Below the pieces are notes generated by a model. The model worked only from the letters and a program-made list of their open reading frames with translations, ran no database searches and had not been told where the DNA came from. From positions 1-9,295 of the forward strand of contig CAJMOS010000114.1 in NCBI GenBank assembly GCA_905215015.1: a stretch of DNA of 9,295 nt, in the 5' to 3' direction. The translations under genes were made by a program, and so were the position numbers. Source of the stretch: an uncultured bacterium. Its GTDB lineage: Bacteria; Spirochaetota; Spirochaetia; Sphaerochaetales; Sphaerochaetaceae. Every line of letters begins with the position of its first letter. Position 1 is the first letter of the stretch. This document shows positions 1-6,425 of the stretch, piece by piece.

Positions 1-1226
1 CCTTTTTACGGGTGCTTTTCCGCTTTCGACAATCGGTGATTACATTATTCAGTTTGGAGCGTAAGGAGACCCGCCTGGAGGACCAGAAAAAGGAACAGGC
101 GAGGCTGAAGAACATCCTGCGCCGGGAGCTGGACTGGCTCGGACACGGGGCCAAGGCACGCACCACCAAGCAGCAAGGGCGCATCGCGCGCATCCAGGAG
201 ATGCAGGACAAGGTCCGCTCCGTCGGGCACGAGGCGCAACGCCAGTTCGCCAGCCAGGAGCGCCGGCTTGGAAAGAAGATCCTCCAGATCGAGCACCTGG
301 CCAAGGGCTATGGGGGAACCGTCCTCTTCAAGGATTTCAGCTACGACTTCCTTCCCGGTGACCGGATCGGCCTGGTCGGGCCGAACGGGGCGGGCAAAAG
401 CACGATGATGGACATCATCGTAGGCAGGACGGCTCCTGACTCTGGAAAGCTTGAGGTCGGAGTCAACACCACTTTCGCCTACTACGACCAGAGAAGCCGC
501 GAGCTTCCGCCGGGAAAGACCATCACCGAGTATGTCAGCGACATCGCCGAACGGATCCGGCTGAGCAAGGACGAGATCGTCTCCCCGGGAAGGTTCCTGG
601 AAATCTTCGGATTCCCTCCCGTCATGCAACGGCAGGTGATCTCTTCCCTCTCCGGTGGCGAGCAACGGCGCCTGTACCTGGTCAGCCGGTTGCTCTCCAA
701 CCCCAACTTCCTGCTGCTCGACGAGCCGACCAACGACCTGGACCTGGAGACGATGGAGAACCTCGAGCAGTACATCCGCGACTTCTCCGGCTGTGTCCTG
801 GTTGTCAGCCACGACCGTGCCTTCCTCGACCAGTGCTGCTCCAAGCTCTTTATCCTTGGCGAGAAGGACAAGCTGGTCCACGCCTACGAGGGGTGCTTCA
901 GCGACTGGGAAATCGAGGAAAAAGAGAACCGGCAACGGGCACGCCAGGAAGAGGCGAAGAAGAACCAGGCTCCCGCAAAGGAGCGGGTCCATACGGTCAA
1001 AAAAGGTCTCTCCTTCAAGGAGAAGCAGGAGTTCGACGAACTGACCGTGGACATCGACAAGGCCACCAAGCTCCATGCCGCTCTGGAGGCAAGCTTCGCC
1101 ACCCCGGAGACGACCGAACTAGGGACGCTCGCCGAGCGCACGGCAAAATATGAAGCGCTCGGCAACCAATTGGAAGCCATGGAAGAACGGTGGATGGAGC
1201 TCGGGGAGAAAGCCGAGGGCGTCTGA
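1..1226 (+). CDS. ABC-F family ATPase, Uup-like, C-terminal part (5' end outside window, apparent frameshift near base 55)
   Basis: Soluble ABC-F proteins carry two ATPase domains and no membrane domain; they act at the ribosome (translation factors or antibiotic-resistance factors). The window holds the inter-domain linker, the second ATPase domain and the C-terminal extension. Counting from the GTG at base 12 (404 residues), the linker shows ILRRELDWL and GAKARTTK (about 35-53), then Walker A GPNGAGKS (123-130), signature LSGGEQ (213-218), Walker B LLLDEPTNDLD (234-244) and switch SHDRAFLD (266-273). After residue 330 comes KKGLSFKEKQEFDEL plus a charged helical tail, the pattern of the Uup subfamily C-terminal domain. 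The GTG is not a real start: the family needs a first ATPase domain of about 200 residues upstream. The first codons fit the family better in another frame, so the gene may be frameshifted. A MATE pump gene follows 61 bp downstream. Family assignment is firm; the Uup subgroup is inferred. Confidence 0.9.
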   Translation, partial: FLRVLFRFRQSVITLFSLERKETRLEDQKKEQARLKNILRRELDWLGHGAKARTTKQQGRIARIQEMQDKVRSVGHEAQRQFASQERRLGKKILQIEHLAKGYGGTVLFKDFSYDFLPGDRIGLVGPNGAGKSTMMDIIVGRTAPDSGKLEVGVNTTFAYYDQRSRELPPGKTITEYVSDIAERIRLSKDEIVSPGRFLEIFGFPPVMQRQVISSLSGGEQRRLYLVSRLLSNPNFLLLDEPTNDLDLETMENLEQYIRDFSGCVLVVSHDRAFLDQCCSKLFILGEKDKLVHAYEGCFSDWEIEEKENRQRARQEEAKKNQAPAKERVHTVKKGLSFKEKQEFDELTVDIDKATKLHAALEASFATPETTELGTLAERTAKYEALGNQLEAMEERWMELGEKAEGV

Positions 1227-1287
1227 AGCCGTCGTCCTCCCTTCCCCTTCGGGAACGCTTTGGCTAGAATGCCCACGGGAGTGTGCT

Positions 1288-2619
1288 ATGCGCGACATGA
1301 CAGAGGGAAGCATCAAGGGGCATTTGCTCTCCTATGCGGTTCCCATGGTGCTGGGTAACTTGCTCCAGCTCACCTACAACGCCGTCGACTCGATTGTAAT
1401 CGGAAAGTTTGTCGGCGCCGACGCCTTGGCGGCGGTCAGTACCGCCAACCCGATCATGACCATCGTCATCCTCGGAGTCTCCGGGCTATCCATCGGTGCC
1501 GGCGTGCTGATGAGCGAGTACTACGGGGCGAAAGACGAAAGCACCCTGCAAAGGGAATTCTCCACCACGATCCTTTTTGGATTGTGGACCAGCCTGGTCG
1601 TCTTCGTGCTTGGGCTCCTGCTCTCTTCGGACATCATCCGCTGGATCAACGTCCCCAGCGAGGCATCTGGTTTGGCGGTCACCTACCTGAGGATTGTCTT
1701 TGTCGGTTTTCTCTTCACTTTCCAGTACAACCTGTGGACTGCCGCCCTCCGCGCAATCGGGGATTCCAAGACCCCTGTGGCCTTTCTTGGTTTCGCCGCG
1801 ACCCTGAACATCTTCCTCGACGTCCTGTTCGTGGCGGTCTTTGGATGGGGTGTCATCGGCGCCGGCATCGCCACCGTCATCAGCCAGGCGCTGAGCGCTG
1901 TGCTGTGCATGGCCTACGTCTCCCGCCATGTCAAGGCCCTGCAATTGGGACGCGGACAGTGGGTGATCGACCACCGGCTTCTGGCGGCCACGTTGCAAAA
2001 CGGCCTTCTGACCGCCTTGCAGCAAGCGGCCCAGCCAATCGGCAAGCTCCTGATCCAGAGCGTGATCAACAGCCAGGGCATCATCGCAATGGGCGCCTTC
2101 AACGCCGTCTGCCGTGTCGATGATTTCGGGTGCATTCCCGCCCAGTCGATCGGACACAGCATCATGACTTGCGCCGCGCAGAACCATGGCGCACGGAAGG
2201 CGGAACGGGTCCGGCAGACGTTCCGCGAGGGCATGGAGCTGGCCGTGGCCTATTTTCCGATCATTTGTGTCGCCATCCTGCTGCTCAGACAGCCGGTAGC
2301 CCTGCTGTTGACCCCGACCGGAAGCACGGAGATGATCCGCATGGTCGTCGAATACCTTTCCGTCAAGGCATTCTTCTACATCATGCCCTGCCTGACCAAC
2401 GCGATCCAAGGCTTTTTCCGAGGCGTAGGCAACATGAAGCTGACCCTTTACTCCACCTTGGTCCAGATTTCCATCCGCACCGTCCTGGTGTTCCTCTGGG
2501 TACCCCAGATGGGTATCGTCGGCGAGGCATGGGCCTGCCTTGGCGGCTGGAGCGCCATGCTGGTCTTCGAGTACGGGTACTATTTCAAGACAAGGAAGCG
2601 GCTCTACTCGATGATTTGA
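1288..2619 (+). CDS. MATE family multidrug/cation antiporter
   Basis: A 443-residue integral inner-membrane protein, the usual size for MATE exporters, which expel drugs and organic cations in exchange for Na+ or H+. The N-terminus matches the family: MTEGSIKGHLLSYAVPMVLG, then LQLTYNAVDSIVIGKFVG (residues 27-43). GDSKTPV (158-164) sits at the usual loop, and N174/D178 with FGWGVIGAGIATVISQ (185-200) end the first half. A pseudo-symmetric second half has a matching FFRGVGNMKLTLYST segment. About twelve hydrophobic helices are visible. The frame is open from base 1150, but the upstream part overlaps the ABC-F gene and does not look like MATE. ATG 1288 is preceded by ACGGGAG (1275-1281) at a reasonable distance, so I chose it; ATG 1297 is the alternative. 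It may be co-transcribed with the ABC-F gene. The last 16 bp overlap the convergent trmO. The substrate cannot be read from sequence. Confidence 0.93.
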   Translation: MRDMTEGSIKGHLLSYAVPMVLGNLLQLTYNAVDSIVIGKFVGADALAAVSTANPIMTIVILGVSGLSIGAGVLMSEYYGAKDESTLQREFSTTILFGLWTSLVVFVLGLLLSSDIIRWINVPSEASGLAVTYLRIVFVGFLFTFQYNLWTAALRAIGDSKTPVAFLGFAATLNIFLDVLFVAVFGWGVIGAGIATVISQALSAVLCMAYVSRHVKALQLGRGQWVIDHRLLAATLQNGLLTALQQAAQPIGKLLIQSVINSQGIIAMGAFNAVCRVDDFGCIPAQSIGHSIMTCAAQNHGARKAERVRQTFREGMELAVAYFPIICVAILLLRQPVALLLTPTGSTEMIRMVVEYLSVKAFFYIMPCLTNAIQGFFRGVGNMKLTLYSTLVQISIRTVLVFLWVPQMGIVGEAWACLGGWSAMLVFEYGYYFKTRKRLYSMI

Positions 2620-3290
2620 GCGATCTCCACGACATCCAGGCGGTTCCCGTCGACACGAAAGCGCACCTCCATTCCCGCGATCACCATACCGTAGAGACGG
2701 CTGGGGTCGTGCTGGTAGCTGGGTCTCGGATCCTGGGAAAGCACGCCGATCAGTGCCTTCCGTTTCTCCTGGGGGACTTTGACAAGCAACTCATCCGGAA
2801 TCCGGACATCCAGGAGATGACGCTCGACCTTGTCGGTGAAGCCCCCTTTCGCGTCAGAATGGCAATCGGCATAGGCAAGGTACGGCTTGATGTCGAAAAT
2901 GGGGGTCCCGTCCATAAGGTCCGCACCCTTCACGACGAGCACAGGTCCTTCGTCCGTCTCCCACTCCACTCTCGCCAACCTGACACAGGAAAGCCCGATG
3001 GGATTCGGGCGGAACGGAGAACGGGTGGCGAACACGCCGATACGTTCGTTGCCACCGAGCCGTGGGGGCCGGACCGTGGCGCTCCAATCCTTCCGGACCG
3101 CTTCGGAGAACTGCCATACCAGCCAAAGATGGCTGAAACGGTCGATGCCGCGGAGGGCGTCGCTCCGGCGGAACTCGCGCTCGAAGACGATGCGGCCCTC
3201 CAAGTCATCGACAAGACCGCTTTGTCGCGGGATTCCGAACTTGGTGGCGAAATCGGTATGGATCCGCGCTATGATGGAAATCTCTGGCAT
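2604..3290 (-). CDS. trmO: tRNA (N6-threonylcarbamoyladenosine(37)-N6)-methyltransferase TrmO
   Basis: TrmO (formerly YaeB/TsaA/VirR family) uses S-adenosylmethionine to methylate t6A at position 37 of threonine tRNA, giving m6t6A and tuning decoding. The 228-residue length matches the E. coli protein (about 235). Family blocks appear in order: IPRQSGL (20-26), FSHLWLVW (52-59), VRPPRLGGN (73-81), GVFATRSPFRPNPIGLS (85-101), DLMDGTPIFDIKPYLAYAD (124-142) and QDPRPSY (186-192). The family has a small single-sheeted beta-barrel SAM-binding fold, unlike Rossmann methyltransferases, so no Rossmann motif is expected. The start at 3290 gives the normal N-terminus; only a weak GGTG ribosome-binding match lies upstream. 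It begins 35 bp after the membrane GGDEF-like gene on the same strand and is probably co-transcribed with it. Its 3' end overlaps the MATE gene by 16 bp. Confidence 0.95.
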   Translation of the reverse strand: MPEISIIARIHTDFATKFGIPRQSGLVDDLEGRIVFEREFRRSDALRGIDRFSHLWLVWQFSEAVRKDWSATVRPPRLGGNERIGVFATRSPFRPNPIGLSCVRLARVEWETDEGPVLVVKGADLMDGTPIFDIKPYLAYADCHSDAKGGFTDKVERHLLDVRIPDELLVKVPQEKRKALIGVLSQDPRPSYQHDPSRLYGMVIAGMEVRFRVDGNRLDVVEIAQIIE

Positions 3291-3325
3291 GGCACCAGTA
3301 TCGGGTTTTCGGTCGCCTTCGGCAA

Positions 3326-4387
3326 CTACCGCTCACGCGCTTCGGAGAAGGCGCTGTCGACCATCATCGTGCATTCCTCCAAGGTCGAGGGACGGGCAGT
3401 ATGCAGCGAGCAGACAAAATGGAACGCGTCCACACCGCTCTCGTCCATCAGTGTCCTGACTCCCACCTGCCAGTCGCGGATCATCGCAGAGGCCTGCTTC
3501 TCAGAGACCTCGGGCAGCATTGCCAGGAATTCCTGCTTGCCCATGCGGTAGCAGGCCGGCTTGCGGAAAGCCCGCACCATGCCCTCCGTGAACAGGGGAA
3601 GGACCAGCGGGTCAAGGGTGCTGTGGATGTGGATCGCCACAACGCTGAGGGGATGGTTGATGTACTGGGCGTAGTCCCGTTTCAAGGCGAGATGGTTCTT
3701 CATCCTGCTTTCGTTGTCGTACACCGACTGCCCGGACAGCTGCGCCTCAACCTGCTCCATCCGTTGGCGCGCCACGTAGAAATGGTACTGCTCCCTCCAG
3801 TGGACCAGCCCGAAAAGCAGGAGGCTCAGATACAGGATCACGAAGTTCAGCACATCCCCCTCGTTGGGGATGCCGGGATAGAACAGGGCCGCCCCAAAGC
3901 ACAGGAAGGTCAACGTGCACAAGAACGCCTCAAGCCGCGGAGGCAGGAGGAAAACGCAGAAGGCGATGATGTCCATCAGCACGAAGGTGACGGCCTGCCC
4001 GCCCCACTGGTAATCGCAGCTGGAGATGTAGACCCCGAAAGCAAGACAAACGACCAGGTACCCCACCAAGGCGGCCTGCGCGCTTTTTCCCCCAGCCCTT
4101 CCATCACGGAAACGGCGGGAAACGTGGGAAAGCCACAGGCTCGCCGCCATCAACACGGCATAACCGACCAGGTGTCCCACCAGCCAAGAGGTGCTTTTGT
4201 AGAAAGGACTCACCACCGGTACATGACGGGAAATCAGGAGAATCGCTACCATCAAGGCCTCGAAGGCAAACGTAAGGGGTCCGACAAAGGCGGCACGTTG
4301 CATGTTGAGGGATTGGAGATACTCGGGAAAACCTTTGGGAATCCTGTTGGTTCCCTGATAACGGGCAAAACCTTGGCGTTGCGGCAT
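3326..4387 (-). CDS. Six-helix membrane protein with degenerate GGDEF-like domain
   Basis: A 353-residue protein. Six hydrophobic segments lie near residues 33-52, 68-88, 103-122, 131-149, 153-171 and 178-196, followed by a short charged helix (RQRMEQVEAQ, about 207-216) and a cytoplasmic domain from about 221 to the end. That domain follows the GGDEF order: a DNESRMKN start where diguanylate cyclases have D-LTGL-NR, a strand LSVVAIHIHS (247-256) where they have the metal-binding I-D-I-D/FK, and YRMGKQEFLAMLP (280-292) where they have R-GGDEF. The acidic metal ligands and the GG(D/E)EF loop are replaced (GKQEF, 283-287), so diguanylate cyclase activity is unlikely; a sensor or nucleotide-binding role is inference. 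The frame is open to 4777, but everything upstream of 4387 is antisense to hydF. ATG 4387 is chosen; ATG 4303 (residue 29) is possible. Neither has a good ribosome-binding site. trmO follows 35 bp later. Confidence 0.72.
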   Translation of the reverse strand: MPQRQGFARYQGTNRIPKGFPEYLQSLNMQRAAFVGPLTFAFEALMVAILLISRHVPVVSPFYKSTSWLVGHLVGYAVLMAASLWLSHVSRRFRDGRAGGKSAQAALVGYLVVCLAFGVYISSCDYQWGGQAVTFVLMDIIAFCVFLLPPRLEAFLCTLTFLCFGAALFYPGIPNEGDVLNFVILYLSLLLFGLVHWREQYHFYVARQRMEQVEAQLSGQSVYDNESRMKNHLALKRDYAQYINHPLSVVAIHIHSTLDPLVLPLFTEGMVRAFRKPACYRMGKQEFLAMLPEVSEKQASAMIRDWQVGVRTLMDESGVDAFHFVCSLHTARPSTLEECTMMVDSAFSEARER

Positions 4388-4393
4388 TTTTCG

Positions 4394-4423
4394 ATTATAT
4401 CCGTACTTTTTCCATGCATTCAA
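4394..4423 (-). promoter_or_regulatory. Sigma70-type promoter for the membrane GGDEF-like gene / trmO
   Basis: Reading the minus strand, TTGAAT (4418-4423) is followed after 18 bp by a perfect TATAAT (4394-4399). The expected transcription start, about seven bases further on, falls at or next to the A of the ATG at 4387. That implies either a leaderless mRNA or translation from the later ATG at 4303. The -10 match is strong and the -35 moderate (four of six). No experimental support. Confidence 0.5.
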
Positions 4424-4426
4424 GTG

Positions 4427-4456
4427 TGGACAAAAGGCCAATCGTGCTAAGATAAT
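4427..4456 (+). promoter_or_regulatory. Sigma70-type promoter for the hydF operon
   Basis: TGGACA (4427-4432, five of six to TTGACA), an 18-bp spacer and GATAAT (4451-4456, five of six to TATAAT) lie just upstream of hydF. The expected start near base 4463 would leave a very short leader holding the GAGGA ribosome-binding site (4464-4468), five bases or fewer from ATG 4473. Only three bases separate this -35 from the -35 of the opposite promoter, so the two polymerases would compete or share a regulator. Confidence 0.5.
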
Positions 4457-4472
4457 CGCGAAAGAGGAACCT

Positions 4473-5675
4473 ATGTCACTCAATGCGACGCCCGTGGCAA
4501 TACGGACACATATTGGCTTTTTTGGACTTTGCAACGCTGGCAAATCCAGCTTGGTAAACGCGATTACCGGCCAGGAGATGGCCATCGTCAGCCAGACCAG
4601 GGGCACCACGACCGATCCGGTATCCAAGACGATGGAGCTGTTGCCCCTCGGTCCGGTCGTCATCATCGACACTCCGGGACTGGACGACGAAAGCGCTTTG
4701 GGAGAGGAACGTGTCAAACGCACCCGGAGGGTGCTGGCACGCTGCGACATCGCCATCCTGGTCCACGATGCCACCACGGCCTTTACCCAGGCGGAAAAGG
4801 AGCTGGTCTCGCTCTTCGAGCAGAGAGCCCTCCCCTACCTGGTCGTACAGAACAAGAAGGACCTGGTTCAGGCCCCACATCCTTTCCTCTCCCATACCGT
4901 TTGGGCAAGCGCCACCACGGGAGAAGGCATTCAGGAACTGAAGGAGGCGATCGGGCATCTCTGCGGCAGCGGGGAGGCCGACAAGCCGCTGGTCAGGAAC
5001 CTGCTCCATGCGGGACAAACTGCGGTACTGGTCACTCCTATCGACAGCTCCGCACCGAAAGGACGGATGATCCTGCCTCAGCAACAGGTAATCCGGGATG
5101 TGCTCGAGGCAGGCTGCAGCTGTGTCGTGGTGGTCGAGGACCAGCTTCACCGCGCTCTTGGCAACCTGCGGGAGAAACCTGCCATGGTGGTCACCGACAG
5201 CCAGGCCTTCGAACGGGTCGCGAATGATACCCCCCTGGATATCCCCCTCACCTCCTTTTCCATTCTGATGGCGCGCTACAAGGGTTTCCTCAGGCAAGCC
5301 GTCGAAGGGGTGGTCGCCTTGGAGCGCCTGCAGGACGGTGATACCGTCCTGATCAGCGAAGGGTGCACCCACCACCGCCAGTGCATGGATATCGGCACGG
5401 TGAAAATTCCCCGATGGCTTTTCCAGCATACTGGCAGGCAGTTGCATATCGAGACCTCTTCGGGAAACGGATTTCCCGAAGATCTTTCCCGTTACAAGGT
5501 CATCATCCACTGCGGAGGCTGCATGCTGAACGCAAAGGAAGTACAGTACCGCATGCGCATGGCCCAAGCCGAAGGGGTCCCGATGACCAATTACGGAGTC
5601 GCCATCGCCCAGATGAAGGGAATCCTGAAACGGAGCCTCGCGCTGTTCCCGGATATTGCGAAACTGGTTGACTGA
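4473..5675 (+). CDS. hydF: [FeFe]-hydrogenase H-cluster maturation GTPase HydF
   Basis: HydF is the GTPase scaffold on which the two-iron part of the hydrogenase H-cluster is completed before transfer to apo-hydrogenase HydA; radical-SAM enzymes HydE and HydG supply the parts. The 400-residue protein has the normal architecture. The N-terminal GTPase domain shows G1 GLCNAGKSS (18-26), switch TRGTTTDPV (42-50), G3 DTPG (66-69), G4 NKKD (127-130) and G5 SATTG (146-150). A dimerisation domain follows, then the C-terminal cluster domain with CTHHRQC (298-304) and HCGGC (346-350), the CxH...HCxxC set that binds the [4Fe-4S] cluster. All expected ligands are present, so it should be functional. Start ATG 4473 has GAGGA five bases upstream. 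It leads an operon with the hydrolase 12 bp downstream. hydE, hydG and hydA are not in the window. Confidence 0.97.
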   Translation: MSLNATPVAIRTHIGFFGLCNAGKSSLVNAITGQEMAIVSQTRGTTTDPVSKTMELLPLGPVVIIDTPGLDDESALGEERVKRTRRVLARCDIAILVHDATTAFTQAEKELVSLFEQRALPYLVVQNKKDLVQAPHPFLSHTVWASATTGEGIQELKEAIGHLCGSGEADKPLVRNLLHAGQTAVLVTPIDSSAPKGRMILPQQQVIRDVLEAGCSCVVVVEDQLHRALGNLREKPAMVVTDSQAFERVANDTPLDIPLTSFSILMARYKGFLRQAVEGVVALERLQDGDTVLISEGCTHHRQCMDIGTVKIPRWLFQHTGRQLHIETSSGNGFPEDLSRYKVIIHCGGCMLNAKEVQYRMRMAQAEGVPMTNYGVAIAQMKGILKRSLALFPDIAKLVD

Positions 5676-5676
5676 C

Positions 5677-5683
5677 AGGAGGT
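5677..5683 (+). promoter_or_regulatory. Strong ribosome-binding site of the esterase-like gene
   Basis: AGGAGGT lies directly after the hydF stop codon and four bases before ATG 5688. It is the best Shine-Dalgarno match in the window and fixes the hydrolase start. It suggests efficient translation of the second operon gene, whether or not ribosomes continue from hydF. Confidence 0.8.
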
Positions 5684-5687
5684 ACTC

Positions 5688-6425
5688 ATGCAGGTCACAC
5701 ATGCCTTGTATTACAGCAAGCGGCTGCAAAGGGATATGCAGCTGATCACCTACGGATCGGAGGGCTATCCCTTCCTGGTCTTCCCCACCCAGGACGGAAA
5801 AGCGGGACAATGGGAAGACTTCGGCATGATTGAGGTACTGCGCCCCTTCATCGAGAGCGAGGCAATCAGGCTCTACTGCATCGATTCGGTCGACCAGGAA
5901 AGCTGGTCGGACACCGATGGCGACAAAAGCCGTCGCGCGCAGGTGCAGGAGGACTACTTCCAATCGGTCTGCGAGGATGTGGTCCCGCTCATCGGAGGGA
6001 AGCAACGTCCTGTCACCACAGGCTGCAGCATGGGCGCCAACCATTCGGTCAACACCTTCCTCCGTCGCCCGGACCTGTTCGGGGGCTGTCTCGCCCTGAG
6101 CGGGGTGTATGACACCAAGTTCTTCTTCGGTGACTGGATGGACAAAACGCTCTACGACAACGCTCCTCTCGCCTACCTCAGGGGCATGCCCGAAAACCAT
6201 CCTTACGTGAAGCTCTACCGGAAGAGCCAGATTGTCGTCTGTGTCGGGCAGGGCGCCTGGGAAGACGAAGGCATCCGTACCACCCGCGAGCTCGAGACGC
6301 AGCTTGGGCGGCTGGGCGTCCCCGCCTGGATCGACTACTGGGGCCCTGACGTCAACCATGACTGGCCTTGGTGGAAAAAACAGATCGTCTACTTCCTACC
6401 ATTCTTGCTGGAGGCACTGAAATGA
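5688..6425 (+). CDS. Esterase-like alpha/beta hydrolase
   Basis: A 245-residue protein without signal peptide or membrane segment, so probably cytoplasmic. It resembles the putative esterase group (esterase D / COG4947-like): an early beta-sheet region (YGSEGYPFLVFPTQDG, 22-37), the nucleophile elbow GCSMG with Ser114 (112-116) inside VTTGCSMGANHSVNTFLRR, and LFGGCLALSGVYDT (130-143) right after it. A late GAWEDEG (189-195) probably supplies the acid (E192 or D193), and VNHDWPWWKKQ (222-232) supplies the catalytic His224. The triad is therefore intact by inspection. The substrate is unknown: carboxyl esters, thioesters or an S-formylglutathione-like compound would all fit. It starts 12 bp after hydF, and its stop overlaps the next start in ATGA, so it is tightly coupled to the ATP-grasp gene. 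A role in hydrogenase maturation is not established. Confidence 0.88.
   Translation: MQVTHALYYSKRLQRDMQLITYGSEGYPFLVFPTQDGKAGQWEDFGMIEVLRPFIESEAIRLYCIDSVDQESWSDTDGDKSRRAQVQEDYFQSVCEDVVPLIGGKQRPVTTGCSMGANHSVNTFLRRPDLFGGCLALSGVYDTKFFFGDWMDKTLYDNAPLAYLRGMPENHPYVKLYRKSQIVVCVGQGAWEDEGIRTTRELETQLGRLGVPAWIDYWGPDVNHDWPWWKKQIVYFLPFLLEALK

Noticed and set aside
45..1076. 343-codon minus-strand open frame opposite the ABC-F gene
   Set aside because: Leu/Val/Asp-rich shadow translation without motifs; the plus strand holds all the ABC-F signatures.
1242..1255. TTCCC-CTTC-GGGAA hairpin between the ABC-F and MATE genes as a terminator
   Set aside because: The stem has only five pairs and is not followed by a T run, so I do not call it a terminator.
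1265..1270. TAGAAT as a -10 box for the MATE gene
   Set aside because: The -35 position (TTCCCC) is poor, and the implied start would fall inside the ribosome-binding site.
2130..3551. 473-codon plus-strand open frame across the MATE end and trmO
   Set aside because: It is out of frame with the MATE gene and antisense to trmO, with low-complexity His/Arg/Pro composition and no family match.
4388..4777. N-terminal extension of the GGDEF-like protein up to base 4777
   Set aside because: These 130 codons lie upstream of the promoter-like element and opposite the conserved GTPase motifs of hydF; the extension has no membrane or domain character.
4476..6359. 627-codon open frame antisense to hydF and the hydrolase
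   Set aside because: Its translation has no recognisable domain, and it lies wholly opposite two well-conserved genes. Long antisense frames are expected where codons end in G or C.
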